From: Treponema sp. UBA2869
GTDB taxonomy: Bacteria; Spirochaetota; Spirochaetia; Treponematales; Treponemataceae
Length of the DNA stretch: 30,301 bases
Direction: 5' to 3'
Assembly: GCA_002350445.1 (NCBI GenBank)
Contig: DEEV01000106.1
Span: 1 to 30,301 of the forward strand
Position numbers and translations under genes: made by a program
In this document: in pieces, positions 1 to 7,939 of the stretch
How the letters are laid out: each line of letters opens with the position of its first letter
Position numbering within the stretch: the stretch's first letter is position 1
Notes under the pieces: generated by a model
Database searches by the model: none
Told to the model about the DNA's origin: nothing
Seen by the model: the letters and a program-made list of their open reading frames with translations, nothing else

Positions 1-6
1 AACAAC

Positions 7-20
7 GGCCGCCAGCGGCC
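7..20. other. GC-rich perfect palindrome upstream of the NifU-like gene
   Basis: GGCCGC, CA, GCGGCC forms a perfect 6-bp stem just before the leader of the first gene. No T-run follows on the plus strand, so it is not a clear terminator. It may be the tail of an upstream element cut by the window edge. Confidence 0.35.
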
Positions 21-39
21 TTACACAGGGAGGAATACA

Positions 40-306
40 ATGGCTGATTCTGATTTGGAATCAAGAATAAAAGAAGCATTAGAAATGTTCCGGCCACAGC
101 TTCAGGCAGACGGCGGTGACATGGTGTACAATGGAATTGACGAAGAAAAACGCGTTCATCTTACACTCACTGGTGCTTGTGGAAGTTGTCCAATGGCAAC
201 AATGACCTTAAAAATGGGAATAGAAAGATATCTTAAGGATGCTTGTCCTGAGATTTCAGAGGTTATTCAAGATAATGCAACAAATTATGGGGAGGAAATG
301 CTATAA
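40..306 (+). CDS. NifU C-terminal domain Fe-S scaffold protein
   Basis: This 88-residue protein consists of a single NifU C-terminal (Nfu-type) domain, which in this family carries a transient Fe-S cluster for transfer to target enzymes in the cytoplasm. The family signature is visible: LQADGGDM near residues 21-28 and the cluster-binding C47-x-x-C50 within TGACGSCPMATMTLK. There is no N-terminal IscU-like or A-type domain, so this is the short stand-alone form. The ATG is preceded by GGGAGGAAT at good Shine-Dalgarno spacing. The stop codon overlaps the start of the SlyD-like gene by one base, which implies translational coupling. A metal-handling pair is plausible because the neighbour also has a Cys-rich tail. 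Family assignment is firm; the client proteins cannot be seen. Confidence 0.93.
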   Translation: MADSDLESRIKEALEMFRPQLQADGGDMVYNGIDEEKRVHLTLTGACGSCPMATMTLKMGIERYLKDACPEISEVIQDNATNYGEEML

Positions 307-827
307 TGGTTGTTTCAAAAGATAAATGGGTAAAAATTAATTACACAGTAAAAGAAGAAAATGGAACTTTTGTTGATTCATCAGAAGGAAAAGAACCGCT
401 TGGTTACCTTCATGGTAATGGAAATCTTATTGCGGCTTTGGAATCAGCTCTTGAAGGAAAGTCTGCCGGTTACAAATTTGACGTAACCTGCGCTCCAAAA
501 GACGCATACGGCGAATATTATGACAGTCTTTGCTCTGTTGTAGATAAAGAGCTTCTTGGAACTGATGAAGTTACACTTGGAATGAATTTCCGTGGAAGCA
601 TGGAAAATGGAAATACAATTCTTCTTCGCGTTACAAAAATTGACGGAGACAAAATTACTCTTGATGGAAACCATGAACTTGCCGGTAAAACATTGCGCTT
701 TACAGGCGAAATTGTAGAAGTTCGTGAACCAACAGAAGAAGAATTGAATCCTCCAAGCTGCTGCGGTGGTTGTGGTGGAAATTGCGGCGAAACCTGCGAC
801 GAAGGCTGCGGAAACTGCTGCAACTAA
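306..827 (+). CDS. slyD: SlyD-like FKBP-type peptidyl-prolyl isomerase with Cys-rich tail
   Basis: A 173-residue FKBP-type prolyl cis-trans isomerase of the SlyD class. The FKBP half begins with VKINYTVKEENGTFVDSS and continues with PLGYLHGNGNLIAALESAL. The insert-in-flap region follows at about residues 70-125, and FKBP strands resume at DGNHELAGKTLRFTGEIVEV. The C-terminal tail after residue 150 holds eight cysteines in about 22 residues (CC, GGC, GNC, ETC, EGC, NCC spacing). SlyD tails elsewhere are His/Cys rich and bind Ni(II) or other metals. Here the tail is Cys-rich without His, which would favour a soft metal. The ATG shares one base with the NifU-like stop and has GGGGAGGAAAT just upstream. 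The downstream junction is convergent with recR and holds a palindromic repeat. Confidence 0.9.
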   Translation: MVVSKDKWVKINYTVKEENGTFVDSSEGKEPLGYLHGNGNLIAALESALEGKSAGYKFDVTCAPKDAYGEYYDSLCSVVDKELLGTDEVTLGMNFRGSMENGNTILLRVTKIDGDKITLDGNHELAGKTLRFTGEIVEVREPTEEELNPPSCCGGCGGNCGETCDEGCGNCCN

Positions 828-833
828 TTTAAC

Positions 834-899
834 GGTGGTTGTGTTTCGACAAGACTTTTCTGAGCCTGTCGAAGGGCTCAATGACCGGGGCAAACCACC
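834..899. repeat. Dispersed palindromic repeat, copy 1 (convergent slyD/recR junction)
   Basis: Outer arms GGTGGTT (834-840) and AACCACC (893-899) enclose a second pair, TTCGACA (845-851) and TGTCGAA (867-873). An alternative hairpin is TGAGCC (861-866) with GGCTCA (875-880). The GAGCCTGTCGA core recurs at 14791 and twice near 29954-30022. The element fills the gap between two convergent genes. There is no strong T-run, so intrinsic termination is possible but not shown. Confidence 0.8.
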
Positions 900-900
900 A

Positions 901-1497
901 TTAAAACTCTGAACGGCCTCTGAAGCTTAGTGCCAGAGTTCTGCGGTCTATGTATTCCAGATCACCTCCGACTGGAATACCGGTTGCAAGCCTTGTAACC
1001 TTAGGCGCGTTTTCAAACTGTTCAGAGATTACTTTATTCAAATACAAGGCGGTTGTATCGCCCTCTACTGTAGGGTTTGTTGCAATTATAACTTCATCTA
1101 TGCCGCCATTTTTAATGCGCATTAAAAGCGGCTGAATGGAAAGTTGAGCCGGACCCATTCCTTCCAGAGGCTTTATAAGCCCGCCAAGCACGTGATAAAG
1201 TCCTTTATATTCACCATATGATTCTATTGTAGAAACATCCTGAGGCTGCTCAACTACACAAATCTGATTTTTTGAACGAAGCTCACTTGAACAGATTGGA
1301 CACGGGTCGGTTTCGGTCCAGGTTCCGCAAATAGAGCAAGGTTTTATTTTTTCCTGAAGTGTAGAAATGTTTTGAGCAAATTGTTTTAAATAAGCCGGAT
1401 CCTGTCTTAAAAGCCAGTTGACCATTCTTATGGCACTTTTTTTACCAATGCCAGGTAAACGCGAAAAATTTGAAGTAAGATTATCAAATGCATCCAT
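901..1497 (-). CDS. recR: Recombination mediator protein RecR
   Basis: A full-length RecR (198 residues; the family is usually about 200). RecR works with RecO, and in some species RecF, to load RecA on gapped DNA. The helix-hairpin-helix LPGIGKKSA lies at residues 14-22. A four-cysteine zinc finger follows with C54, C57, C66 and C69. The Toprim domain starts around ICVVEQPQDVSTIESYGEY, and the conserved end includes ATGIPVGGDLEYIDRRTLA. The start ATG follows AAGGTGGG. It is the last gene of a dnaX-ebfC-recR transcription unit, an arrangement widely conserved in bacteria. No anomalies are seen. Confidence 0.97.
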   Translation of the reverse strand: MDAFDNLTSNFSRLPGIGKKSAIRMVNWLLRQDPAYLKQFAQNISTLQEKIKPCSICGTWTETDPCPICSSELRSKNQICVVEQPQDVSTIESYGEYKGLYHVLGGLIKPLEGMGPAQLSIQPLLMRIKNGGIDEVIIATNPTVEGDTTALYLNKVISEQFENAPKVTRLATGIPVGGDLEYIDRRTLALSFRGRSEF

Positions 1498-1541
1498 AAT
1501 AAACCCACCTTTTTGCTATGGCGTGCGTTGAACAGGCTTAA

Positions 1542-1853
1542 TTAAAGCCCAAGTTTAGAAAAATCCATGCCGCCAAGCAGCGCATTTGATTTTTCTTTTA
1601 TCTGCTCCTGAACATTGTCCATTGCATTTTTATGTGCGGCAACAATCAAATCTTCGAGCATCTGAACATCGCGGTTGTCTACACAAATTGGGTCAAGTTT
1701 TACGCTCAAAAGTTCAAAACGGCCGTTCATTGTAACTGTAACCATTCTTCCGCCGCTGGAACCTTCTGCGCGAATCTGTGTAAGCTCGTTCTGCAGTTTT
1801 TCTGTCTGCTCTTTTATAGCCTGTGTGTTTTTTAATAAATCAAAAGGATTCAT
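1542..1853 (-). CDS. ebfC: YbaB/EbfC family nucleoid-associated protein
   Basis: A 103-residue YbaB/EbfC protein, a dimeric DNA-binding nucleoid protein first characterised in the spirochaete Borrelia (EbfC). Family features are the N-terminal amphipathic helix rich in K, Q and E (residues 1-30), a short Gly-rich turn EGSSGGRMVTVTMNGR, the strand ELLSVKLDP, and a long C-terminal helix that includes LEDLIVAAHKNAMDNVQEQ. The length is typical. The gene lies 44 bases upstream of recR and 26 bases downstream of dnaX on the same strand, so co-transcription is expected. Confidence 0.95.
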   Translation of the reverse strand: MNPFDLLKNTQAIKEQTEKLQNELTQIRAEGSSGGRMVTVTMNGRFELLSVKLDPICVDNRDVQMLEDLIVAAHKNAMDNVQEQIKEKSNALLGGMDFSKLGL

Positions 1854-1879
1854 TTTACCCCCAAAAATGCTGTAAAAAC

Positions 1880-3994
1880 TTAAACTTTTCCTGCAACAAC
1901 CGTTCCCCTAAAAATATCTACAAGATATTTTACCTGAGGCGGAAGTTCAACAGGCTTGTTTTCTTCAGCAGTTCGTTCTCTTATTTTTACATCAAAAATC
2001 ATTTTTTTGCCACAAAGTTCAGAAACTCTCTGCTCTATAACTTCCTGCTTTTTCTGAAACAAATTCAAATCATATTCATTTTCTACAGTTGTATGAACCG
2101 TATTTTCCTCAATTTTCCATTCTGCGGTTTTTTCCAAAGCCGGTACTGCAAAACTGTCTGAAATTTCCAGATCGGCACGAACTTTTCCGCGCAGCTGGGC
2201 AATGGAAATCTGCTGGCCGTTTTCTGTTGTAAACATATCGTTTATCTGAGACGGAGTTTCCTGAATATTATCTTCCTCGGATTCTTCGTAGTTTGAAAAA
2301 TCAGCTTCTGTTGGATAAAAATCGTCATCGGGAGGCGCATCCATATTTGACCAGCCGTCTGCCGGTTCTTCCGCCGGAGTTGGATCATCAGGATTTTCCG
2401 AATAGCCGGTATCCGAAGTTTCTACAATAACCGACGGTACAGCCTGTTCGCTGTTTACAGCTGATTCTGAAACATGAATTTTAAGACGACTGTCTAATTC
2501 TTTTGGCAAATTCTGTTCTGCTGCCCCATCGTTTTCGTTGCTCACTGATTGTTCAGGCGGCAGTGAACCGCCATTATAAAAAGGGTCGGGATTTTCCTCC
2601 CCTTCTGCTTCATTTTCTGGTTCAGGATTATCAAGCATAGAAAGGCGAGGTAATCCGTTTGGTACAGGTGCTGAACCTGCAGTAGAATTCTGCTGAACGG
2701 AATTTTGCTGCGGCGGAGCATAACTTTGCTGTAAATTTGTGGTTTGAGCTGTTTGCGGTTGAGCAAACTGAGCTGGCTGTGCAAAAGTTTGTCTTTCTGT
2801 ATGATTTATATTCTGAGAAGGAGCCTGCGTCAAAGGTTGAACGGGCTGAGCGCCGCCTAAAAGTCTTTGAGCGGCATCTATAGCTTTTTTTACTTCTGTG
2901 TTAGAAACATACTGGCTTATCCAGCAAAGGCGACTGAATGCAAGTTCAAGTTCGTAGCGTGGAGAAAGTGAATAGCGGATATCGCGGTAAAGCTGCAGGA
3001 AAATGCTAAGAGAACGTTCAATCTGAATAGAATTCCAGGCTTGAAGAACCTGTGCGCTGTAGCGTTCGCAGGAATTTCCAAGTAAAGCTTCTTTTATTAC
3101 GCCGTTTTTAATAAGCAGCAGTGAACGAAGATAATCGGCACAGTTAGAAATAAGCTGTTCTATAGAAATTCCGGCTTCAAGGAAACTGTCCAGGAGATTT
3201 ATTACATCGGCAGTATTTCCTGCGGCGCACGCTTCAAAAATCTGATTAAGTCGTTCAACGCCAACCAGGCCAAGTTTGTCGCGGATTTTTTCGTAAGTTA
3301 TATGACCGTCGCTGAATGCAACAACCTGGTCGAACAAAGTGTATGCATCACGCATAGAACCGGTTGATTCGCGGGCAATCCAGAAAAGTGCTTCGTCATC
3401 TGCCTGAATATTAAGCTCGGCAGCGGCTTCGGCAAGGCATTGCTTTACGCGTTCAACAGGAATAAGCCTGAAGTTAAATTGCTGGCAGCGGCTTTTTATG
3501 GTTGCAGGAACTTTCTGAAGTTCTGTTGTTGCAAAAATGAAAACAACGTGTGGAGGCGGCTCTTCAATAGTCTTAAGAAGTGCATTAAACGCCGGAGTAG
3601 AAAGCATATGAACTTCGTCGATAATGTAAATTTTGTAACGGCAATTGCTAGGCGGAAAAAGGACTTCATCTTTAATCTGACGGATATTTTCTACACTTGT
3701 ATTTGAAGCACCGTCTATTTCGATTACATCAAGAGAAGACCCTTTTGTAATTTCCTGACAAATAGAACACTGGCAGCACGGATTATCAGTTGGCCCATTC
3801 TGGCAGTTCAATGCCTTTGCAAGAATTCTGGCAGTAGAAGTTTTTCCACAACCGCGCGGACCAGTAAGAAGGTATGCATGCGCTATTTTTCCAGATTTTA
3901 TAGAATTTTTTAAAGTTTCGGCAACCAATTCCTGACCAATTAAATCGCTGAAACGCTGAGGCCTGCGCCTTGTAGCTGTTACTTCGTAAGACAT
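1880..3994 (-). CDS. dnaX: DNA polymerase III subunit gamma/tau
   Basis: A 704-residue clamp-loader ATPase. Walker A GPRGCGKT is at residues 45-52. The zinc module has C64, C73, C76 and C79. Walker B is IIDEVH at 124-129, followed by LKTIEEPP. The clamp-loader AAA+ and collar domains run to about residue 370. A long low-complexity linker rich in Q, P, A and acidic residues spans about 380-590, and a tau-like C-terminal domain ends the protein. An A7 run at codons 368-370 (2885-2891) is a possible slippage site: loss of one A gives a TAG two codons later, ending near the collar boundary as gamma does. The start lacks a Shine-Dalgarno but has TATACT six bases before the ATG. First gene of dnaX-ebfC-recR. 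Confidence 0.97.
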   Translation of the reverse strand: MSYEVTATRRRPQRFSDLIGQELVAETLKNSIKSGKIAHAYLLTGPRGCGKTSTARILAKALNCQNGPTDNPCCQCSICQEITKGSSLDVIEIDGASNTSVENIRQIKDEVLFPPSNCRYKIYIIDEVHMLSTPAFNALLKTIEEPPPHVVFIFATTELQKVPATIKSRCQQFNFRLIPVERVKQCLAEAAAELNIQADDEALFWIARESTGSMRDAYTLFDQVVAFSDGHITYEKIRDKLGLVGVERLNQIFEACAAGNTADVINLLDSFLEAGISIEQLISNCADYLRSLLLIKNGVIKEALLGNSCERYSAQVLQAWNSIQIERSLSIFLQLYRDIRYSLSPRYELELAFSRLCWISQYVSNTEVKKAIDAAQRLLGGAQPVQPLTQAPSQNINHTERQTFAQPAQFAQPQTAQTTNLQQSYAPPQQNSVQQNSTAGSAPVPNGLPRLSMLDNPEPENEAEGEENPDPFYNGGSLPPEQSVSNENDGAAEQNLPKELDSRLKIHVSESAVNSEQAVPSVIVETSDTGYSENPDDPTPAEEPADGWSNMDAPPDDDFYPTEADFSNYEESEEDNIQETPSQINDMFTTENGQQISIAQLRGKVRADLEISDSFAVPALEKTAEWKIEENTVHTTVENEYDLNLFQKKQEVIEQRVSELCGKKMIFDVKIRERTAEENKPVELPPQVKYLVDIFRGTVVAGKV

Positions 3995-4000
3995 AGTATA

Positions 4001-4029
4001 AGTATACTTTAGAAATCAGTTTTTTTAAA
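4001..4029 (-). promoter_or_regulatory. Putative dnaX promoter, leaderless layout
   Basis: On the minus strand TTTAAA (4029-4024), a 17-base spacer and TATACT (4006-4001) are followed by exactly six bases and the dnaX ATG. There is no Shine-Dalgarno. The rest of the 3995-4268 gap holds no ORF or RNA I can support. Confidence 0.5.
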
Positions 4030-4268
4030 GACCATAGATATTTACAAAACTGTGCGGCAGATAATTTCATTTGTTAACTCTTTATTAAAATCCTGTAAAT
4101 CATGTTTATCTTCCCTTAATCCTGCTTATTCCAGGCGGTTTTTGTTGTGCCACCCGCTTTGTCTGTCATTTAGCAGACTGCTGTTGCCACACGGATTTTG
4201 AAATTAGAAATGTACTAATTCCAGAGTTTATAATATTCATTACTTACCTAACCCAATGCATTAGTCTT

Positions 4269-4991
4269 TTATAACTTTAGCTCAAAAACATCAGAAAAAA
4301 GTTTTTTGTCTTCCATATTCCAATTGTTGTAGCCTGCTTTTTTCTTGAAATATTGAATGTCTTTTTTATTAATTCCGACATTATACTTATCTTTCAATTC
4401 CTTCATAAACTCCAGTGCTTTTGTTCTGCCGTGAATTTTTATGAATGAAATATTTACCGGGCCGTCAGTATCAACATAAAAATATGAAGCAGTTCCAAAC
4501 CGGCTTGAATATACTTGAGTTCCAATTTCAAAATCATAAAAAGATTTCAGAGCGTAAGTCTGTGTCGTTTGATTCAGAAAATTGTAATGAGTTATGCCTT
4601 GTTTTGTTAATGTATAACGCGAAAACAAAACATTTAAAGAAGCTGAAAGTATAATAATATTCGAAATCAGAAAGTATAGAATTATTCCAATTATAAGATC
4701 TTTTGGCATTTTGCGCGGATGTTTTTTCTGTACAGACAGCTGCTTTCCGCTCAGAGTGGAAATCTTAAAAATCTTTTTTTTCAGTAAATCAAGATAAATT
4801 GCAGTGTTTATGATAAAAAAAACAATCCCTGCAATCGTCAGCGCTATGTTTGCATCGCCCTTTACAAATGCCACAGTCGAATCACTAAAAGCAATTTCTG
4901 TAGGGACAATAAGTAACATAAATATGTATAAAAATATAATCAAAACTAAAATCGAATTGAAAATAAAATCAGGGCGCTTTTTCTTACTCAT
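4269..4991 (-). CDS. Hypothetical membrane protein, three predicted helices
   Basis: I do not recognise this 240-residue protein. After a basic N-terminus (MSKKKRPDF), hydrophobic segments lie at about residues 10-30, 48-68 and 98-120, separated by a Lys-rich loop (about 70-96). The C-terminal half (about 125-240) is soluble, with mixed strands and helices and a KFYD/FEIG-type region that recalls PH-like membrane-associated domains, but this is only an impression. The gene is monocistronic, diverges from the 5067 gene, and ends facing the dnaX upstream region. No signal peptide cleavage site or catalytic motif is visible. Start choice is the only good ATG; GGAAA lies weakly upstream. Confidence 0.75.
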   Translation of the reverse strand: MSKKKRPDFIFNSILVLIIFLYIFMLLIVPTEIAFSDSTVAFVKGDANIALTIAGIVFFIINTAIYLDLLKKKIFKISTLSGKQLSVQKKHPRKMPKDLIIGIILYFLISNIIILSASLNVLFSRYTLTKQGITHYNFLNQTTQTYALKSFYDFEIGTQVYSSRFGTASYFYVDTDGPVNISFIKIHGRTKALEFMKELKDKYNVGINKKDIQYFKKKAGYNNWNMEDKKLFSDVFELKL

Positions 4992-5054
4992 TGCAATTTC
5001 CGTTTTTCCAAAGCCAGTTTTTATACAATACTAGAAGTATGCTGCTTTTTCTTC

Positions 5055-5060
5055 TATAAT
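5055..5060 (+). promoter_or_regulatory. TATAAT -10 box, six bases before the 5067 start
   Basis: A perfect -10 consensus ends six bases before the ATG, and there is no Shine-Dalgarno. The -35 region (about 5032-5037, TAGAAG) is poor. This fits the leaderless layout seen at other genes here. Confidence 0.55.
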
Positions 5061-5066
5061 ACAACT

Positions 5067-6116
5067 ATGAAATTTTACGGCGAGCTTTTAGTTTTTTTGC
5101 TTTTGTTTATTACAAACTTTCGTGTATTTTTTGTTCATCATGTAAGACGAGATCCGCTTGTTTGCCTTGCACCAATTACTTTTGCATTTGCCCTGCTCCA
5201 GGTTTTTAATTGGGGAGTTGATATTTTTAATTGTCTTGGTTTTTATCTTTCGCTGCTGGTTTTACTTTCAAATTTCCATGCGCTTTTCCGTTATGCGGAG
5301 CATCTTTATGTTGATCATTATAGTCTTTTAATGAAAATCTGGGCTTCTGTTACCTGCGTTATTTCTGTAATTTTTATGATTGCTGTTATTTATTATGCTC
5401 CTGTTGAACTTAAAAACGAAAAGTTAAAAATTACAGAAACAAAATTCCGCTTTAAGGGAACCTTTGGCGAAGGTTTTGAGCCTGCAAAGAATTTTGAAAA
5501 AGCTTCGCTTACGGTTTCAGAATTTTCACTTTTCCCGGATCTTGATTACAGAACTGACGTTGTACTTTTTGTTCCTGATAAGCGTGCTGATACTCTTTAT
5601 TACCGTCCGTATCTTCAGCTTCTGGCAGCGTCTGGTCATACTGTTTGTTCGGCAGATTTCTTTAGCCCGGATTGCCGCTGGATTCACAATTTTGAAGATG
5701 CAAAAATTTTCAGAAGATTTTCTCTTGTTGTAAGAAGTGTATTTAATAATCAATGGTTTATGGCTCAAAGAGAATATTACACTTACAACATTTCGCTTGA
5801 GCTTAATCAAATGTATAAATTTATGCAGGAAAAATACGGCAAGGAATGTAAAATTTTTATTATAAGTGATTCTATGTGTAACACAGCCTGCGAAGATTTT
5901 ATAAAAAATAATCCTGAAAATATAAGCGGTTATTTTACTCTTGATTCAATAGAAGATTACAAAACTCCAGGTTATGGAACAATTCAATATTCTGACCCTC
6001 TTATGGCGCAAATTATTGGAATTCCTAAGGAATCTTCACTTTCAGATTTGATGATAACAAGACTTATGGTAAAACGAACGGCTGAGCAGATTATTAAAAC
6101 TTTGCCGAGCAATTAA
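5067..6116 (+). CDS. Hypothetical protein: N-terminal membrane segments plus hydrolase-like soluble domain
   Basis: Not confidently recognised. The 349-residue protein opens with three to four hydrophobic segments (about residues 2-22, 30-50, 52-72 and 90-115). A soluble domain of about 230 residues follows. Its order of elements recalls an alpha/beta hydrolase: a strand (VVLFVPD), a region ending YYRPYLQLLAASGHTV like the oxyanion/cap start, and later KIFIISDSMCN, where a nucleophile elbow would sit. The elbow lacks the canonical G-x-S-x-G, so a catalytic role is doubtful. The start is chosen because TATAAT lies six bases upstream. The gene precedes the Nif3/lspA group by 57 bases. Its function is unknown. 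Confidence 0.75.
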   Translation: MKFYGELLVFLLLFITNFRVFFVHHVRRDPLVCLAPITFAFALLQVFNWGVDIFNCLGFYLSLLVLLSNFHALFRYAEHLYVDHYSLLMKIWASVTCVISVIFMIAVIYYAPVELKNEKLKITETKFRFKGTFGEGFEPAKNFEKASLTVSEFSLFPDLDYRTDVVLFVPDKRADTLYYRPYLQLLAASGHTVCSADFFSPDCRWIHNFEDAKIFRRFSLVVRSVFNNQWFMAQREYYTYNISLELNQMYKFMQEKYGKECKIFIISDSMCNTACEDFIKNNPENISGYFTLDSIEDYKTPGYGTIQYSDPLMAQIIGIPKESSLSDLMITRLMVKRTAEQIIKTLPSN

Positions 6117-6173
6117 GGCGTTTTGAATATTCCGGGCGTTCGTTAGCGCGCTCTGACCTTTTTTGGGGGAAAT

Positions 6174-6941
6174 ATGACATTAAATGAACTTGATTCTTAT
6201 TTGAACGGTTTTCTTAAAAAAGAAAATTTTTCTTCTGACATTGCTTTGAACGGCATTCAAATTCAAAACAGCAGCCCGGACAGCAAACAGATTAAAAAAA
6301 TAGCTTTTGCCGTTGACGCCTGCGAAGCCACTGCGCTTAAAGCTGTACAAGAAGGTGCTGATGTTCTTTTTACGCATCACGGACTTTTCTGGGGCGGATG
6401 CCAGACAATAACAGGTTCATTTTATAAACGCATTTCTTCCTTTATTAAAAACGATCTTGCATTAATTGCGTATCATATTCCGCTTGATGCAAACAACCCT
6501 TGCGGCAACAATCACGGAATTGCGGCGCGGCTGGGGCTTTTGGACGTTAAAGGGTTTGCGCATTGGCGCGGGATGGAAATTGGAGTTTATGGAAAACTGC
6601 CGGCACCGCTTACACTGGACGAACTTGCTCAAAAAGCTTTAAGGCCGGGCAAAAAAGCAAAATCAGTTTTTGCATTTGGCAAAGAAAAAATTTCTACAGT
6701 TGGAATTGCTTCCGGTGGTTCCGGCGAAGATGTGGACGAAGCAATAGAGCTTGGCCTTGATGCATTCATTACCGGCGAATTTGAACATGAACAGTATCAT
6801 CTTGCAAAGGAAATGGGCATAAATGTAATTGCCGGTGGTCATTACGAAACAGAAACTGTGGGCATAAATCTTGTCCGTGAAAAAATAGAAAAGGAGTTAG
6901 GACTGCAGACGGTCTTTATTGACTTGCCGACCGACCTGTAA
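6174..6941 (+). CDS. Nif3-like dinuclear metal-centre protein (GTP cyclohydrolase I type 2 family)
   Basis: A 255-residue member of the Nif3/YbgI (DUF34) family, toroidal proteins with a two-metal site. The ligands are visible as GADVLFTHHGLFWGG (His pair, about residues 62-76), AYHIPLDANNPCGNNHG (about 98-115) and GGHYETE near the C-terminus. The length matches the short form without the inserted PII-like domain. Databases name the family GTP cyclohydrolase 1 type 2, but the physiological role is unsettled, so I leave the symbol blank. A Shine-Dalgarno GGGGGAAAT precedes the ATG. The next gene, lspA, begins 18 bases after the stop and has its own promoter-like sequence inside this gene's 3' end. 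Confidence 0.9.
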   Translation: MTLNELDSYLNGFLKKENFSSDIALNGIQIQNSSPDSKQIKKIAFAVDACEATALKAVQEGADVLFTHHGLFWGGCQTITGSFYKRISSFIKNDLALIAYHIPLDANNPCGNNHGIAARLGLLDVKGFAHWRGMEIGVYGKLPAPLTLDELAQKALRPGKKAKSVFAFGKEKISTVGIASGGSGEDVDEAIELGLDAFITGEFEHEQYHLAKEMGINVIAGGHYETETVGINLVREKIEKELGLQTVFIDLPTDL

Positions 6942-6952
6942 ACAGTTATATT
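6924..6952 (+). promoter_or_regulatory. Putative lspA promoter, leaderless layout
   Basis: TTGCCG (6924-6929), a 17-base spacer and TATATT (6947-6952) lie seven bases before the lspA ATG. The -35 is inside the end of the Nif3-like gene. No Shine-Dalgarno is seen before lspA. Confidence 0.45.
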
Positions 6953-6959
6953 TTATTTT

Positions 6960-7478
6960 ATGGAAAATTCATTAAAAAGAAAAATTCTGCCACTTACGCT
7001 GGCAATTGTTGTTATTGTTTTAGATCAGATTACAAAAATGCTTGTTGTAAACAATATTCCGCTTGGAACAATAGGTGCAAGTTTTTTGGGTGATTTTTTT
7101 CAGATTATTCACGTTGCAAATAAAGGTGTTGCCTTTAGTATGGGTTCATCATGGTCGCAGAATATAAGGGCGCTTGCTTTTATTTTTGTTCCGCTGATTG
7201 TTGTTATTCTTGTTATTCATATTTATTTCAGGAATAAAGATTTTACAAAACTTCAGCGCTGGACAATTATGGGAACTGTCGGCGGTGGAATTGGAAACCT
7301 TATTGACCGCATATTCCGTCCTACCGGCGTTGTAGATTTTATTGATATTAAGTTTTATGGATTTCTTGGTTTTAACCGCTGGCCTACTTTTAATATTGCC
7401 GATGCCGCAATTGTAATCTGTGGAATTATTCTGGCAATTTCTTTTTTAAGGTCGGTTTCAAATTCTAAAGAGGAATAG
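6960..7478 (+). CDS. lspA: Lipoprotein signal peptidase (signal peptidase II)
   Basis: A 172-residue integral membrane aspartyl protease that removes signal peptides from prolipoproteins after diacylglyceryl transfer. It has the expected four transmembrane helices. Family blocks are visible: LDQITKML (about residues 20-28), VANKGVAFSMG (about 53-63), GGGIGNLIDRIF with the first catalytic Asp, GVVDFIDIKF, and TFNIADAAI with the second catalytic Asp. The length is typical. It would process lipoproteins such as the ones encoded at 20933, 25473 and 26789. The ATG lacks a Shine-Dalgarno and has TATATT seven bases upstream. Confidence 0.96.
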   Translation: MENSLKRKILPLTLAIVVIVLDQITKMLVVNNIPLGTIGASFLGDFFQIIHVANKGVAFSMGSSWSQNIRALAFIFVPLIVVILVIHIYFRNKDFTKLQRWTIMGTVGGGIGNLIDRIFRPTGVVDFIDIKFYGFLGFNRWPTFNIADAAIVICGIILAISFLRSVSNSKEE

Positions 7479-7543
7479 TTGCAGCGTGCCGGAAATGCAA
7501 AAGAATCATTTTGGGCGCAAATAATATAAAGTGAGGTAAAAAG

Positions 7544-7939
7544 ATGGAAGAAGATTTGGACGAAGAGGCAAAAAAACGCCGAAAGGCAGAATCTGTTGAA
7601 TGGCGAAACAGAAAACATTTTGCAGGAATTTTTATGCTTTGCGCTACAGTCTTTGAAATTCTTGCGGCTGTGGTAAGTATGTGCGTACTTTTTGCAATAA
7701 CTTTGTTTATAATGCTTAAATTCTTTAATTTAAGAACTTCGCCAACTGCTGTAAGCGTTTTTGAAGTACTTTCTATCGTAATTTTTATTGCGGGCTTTTA
7801 TCTTGGCTTTAAAATTTACAAGGCTGTTGCTGTTTGGGCTATAAAAAAGTTTAATCTTGCAGAAAAGCTTCCTGCCGAGGTTGTGGCTCATTATCAGAAA
7901 AAATCAAAAGAAGAAAAAGAAGAGGAATTAAGAAAATGA
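7544..7939 (+). CDS. Hypothetical two-helix membrane protein
   Basis: An unrecognised 131-residue protein. A charged N-terminus (about residues 1-25, rich in E, D, K and R) precedes two hydrophobic segments (about 27-60 and 75-98). A Lys/Glu-rich C-terminal tail ends KKSKEEKEEELRK. The ATG follows GTGAGGTAAAAAG, a good Shine-Dalgarno. Its stop overlaps the mtnN start as ATGA, so the two are likely translationally coupled. No domain or catalytic motif is seen. Position after lspA and before mtnN does not define a role. Confidence 0.8.
   Translation: MEEDLDEEAKKRRKAESVEWRNRKHFAGIFMLCATVFEILAAVVSMCVLFAITLFIMLKFFNLRTSPTAVSVFEVLSIVIFIAGFYLGFKIYKAVAVWAIKKFNLAEKLPAEVVAHYQKKSKEEKEEELRK

Noticed and set aside
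2542..2784. 80-codon minus-strand ORF in another frame of dnaX, possible frameshift product
   Set aside because: It is the -1 frame through the low-complexity linker; it has no domain and no independent start signal. Only the single-base-loss product with an early TAG was kept as a hypothesis.
6117..6173. Intrinsic terminator or repeat around the GC-rich CGTTAGCG stretch, similar to CGTTAGCG near 17308
   Set aside because: The similarity is only about eight bases and no convincing stem with T-tract forms; too short to call a repeat.
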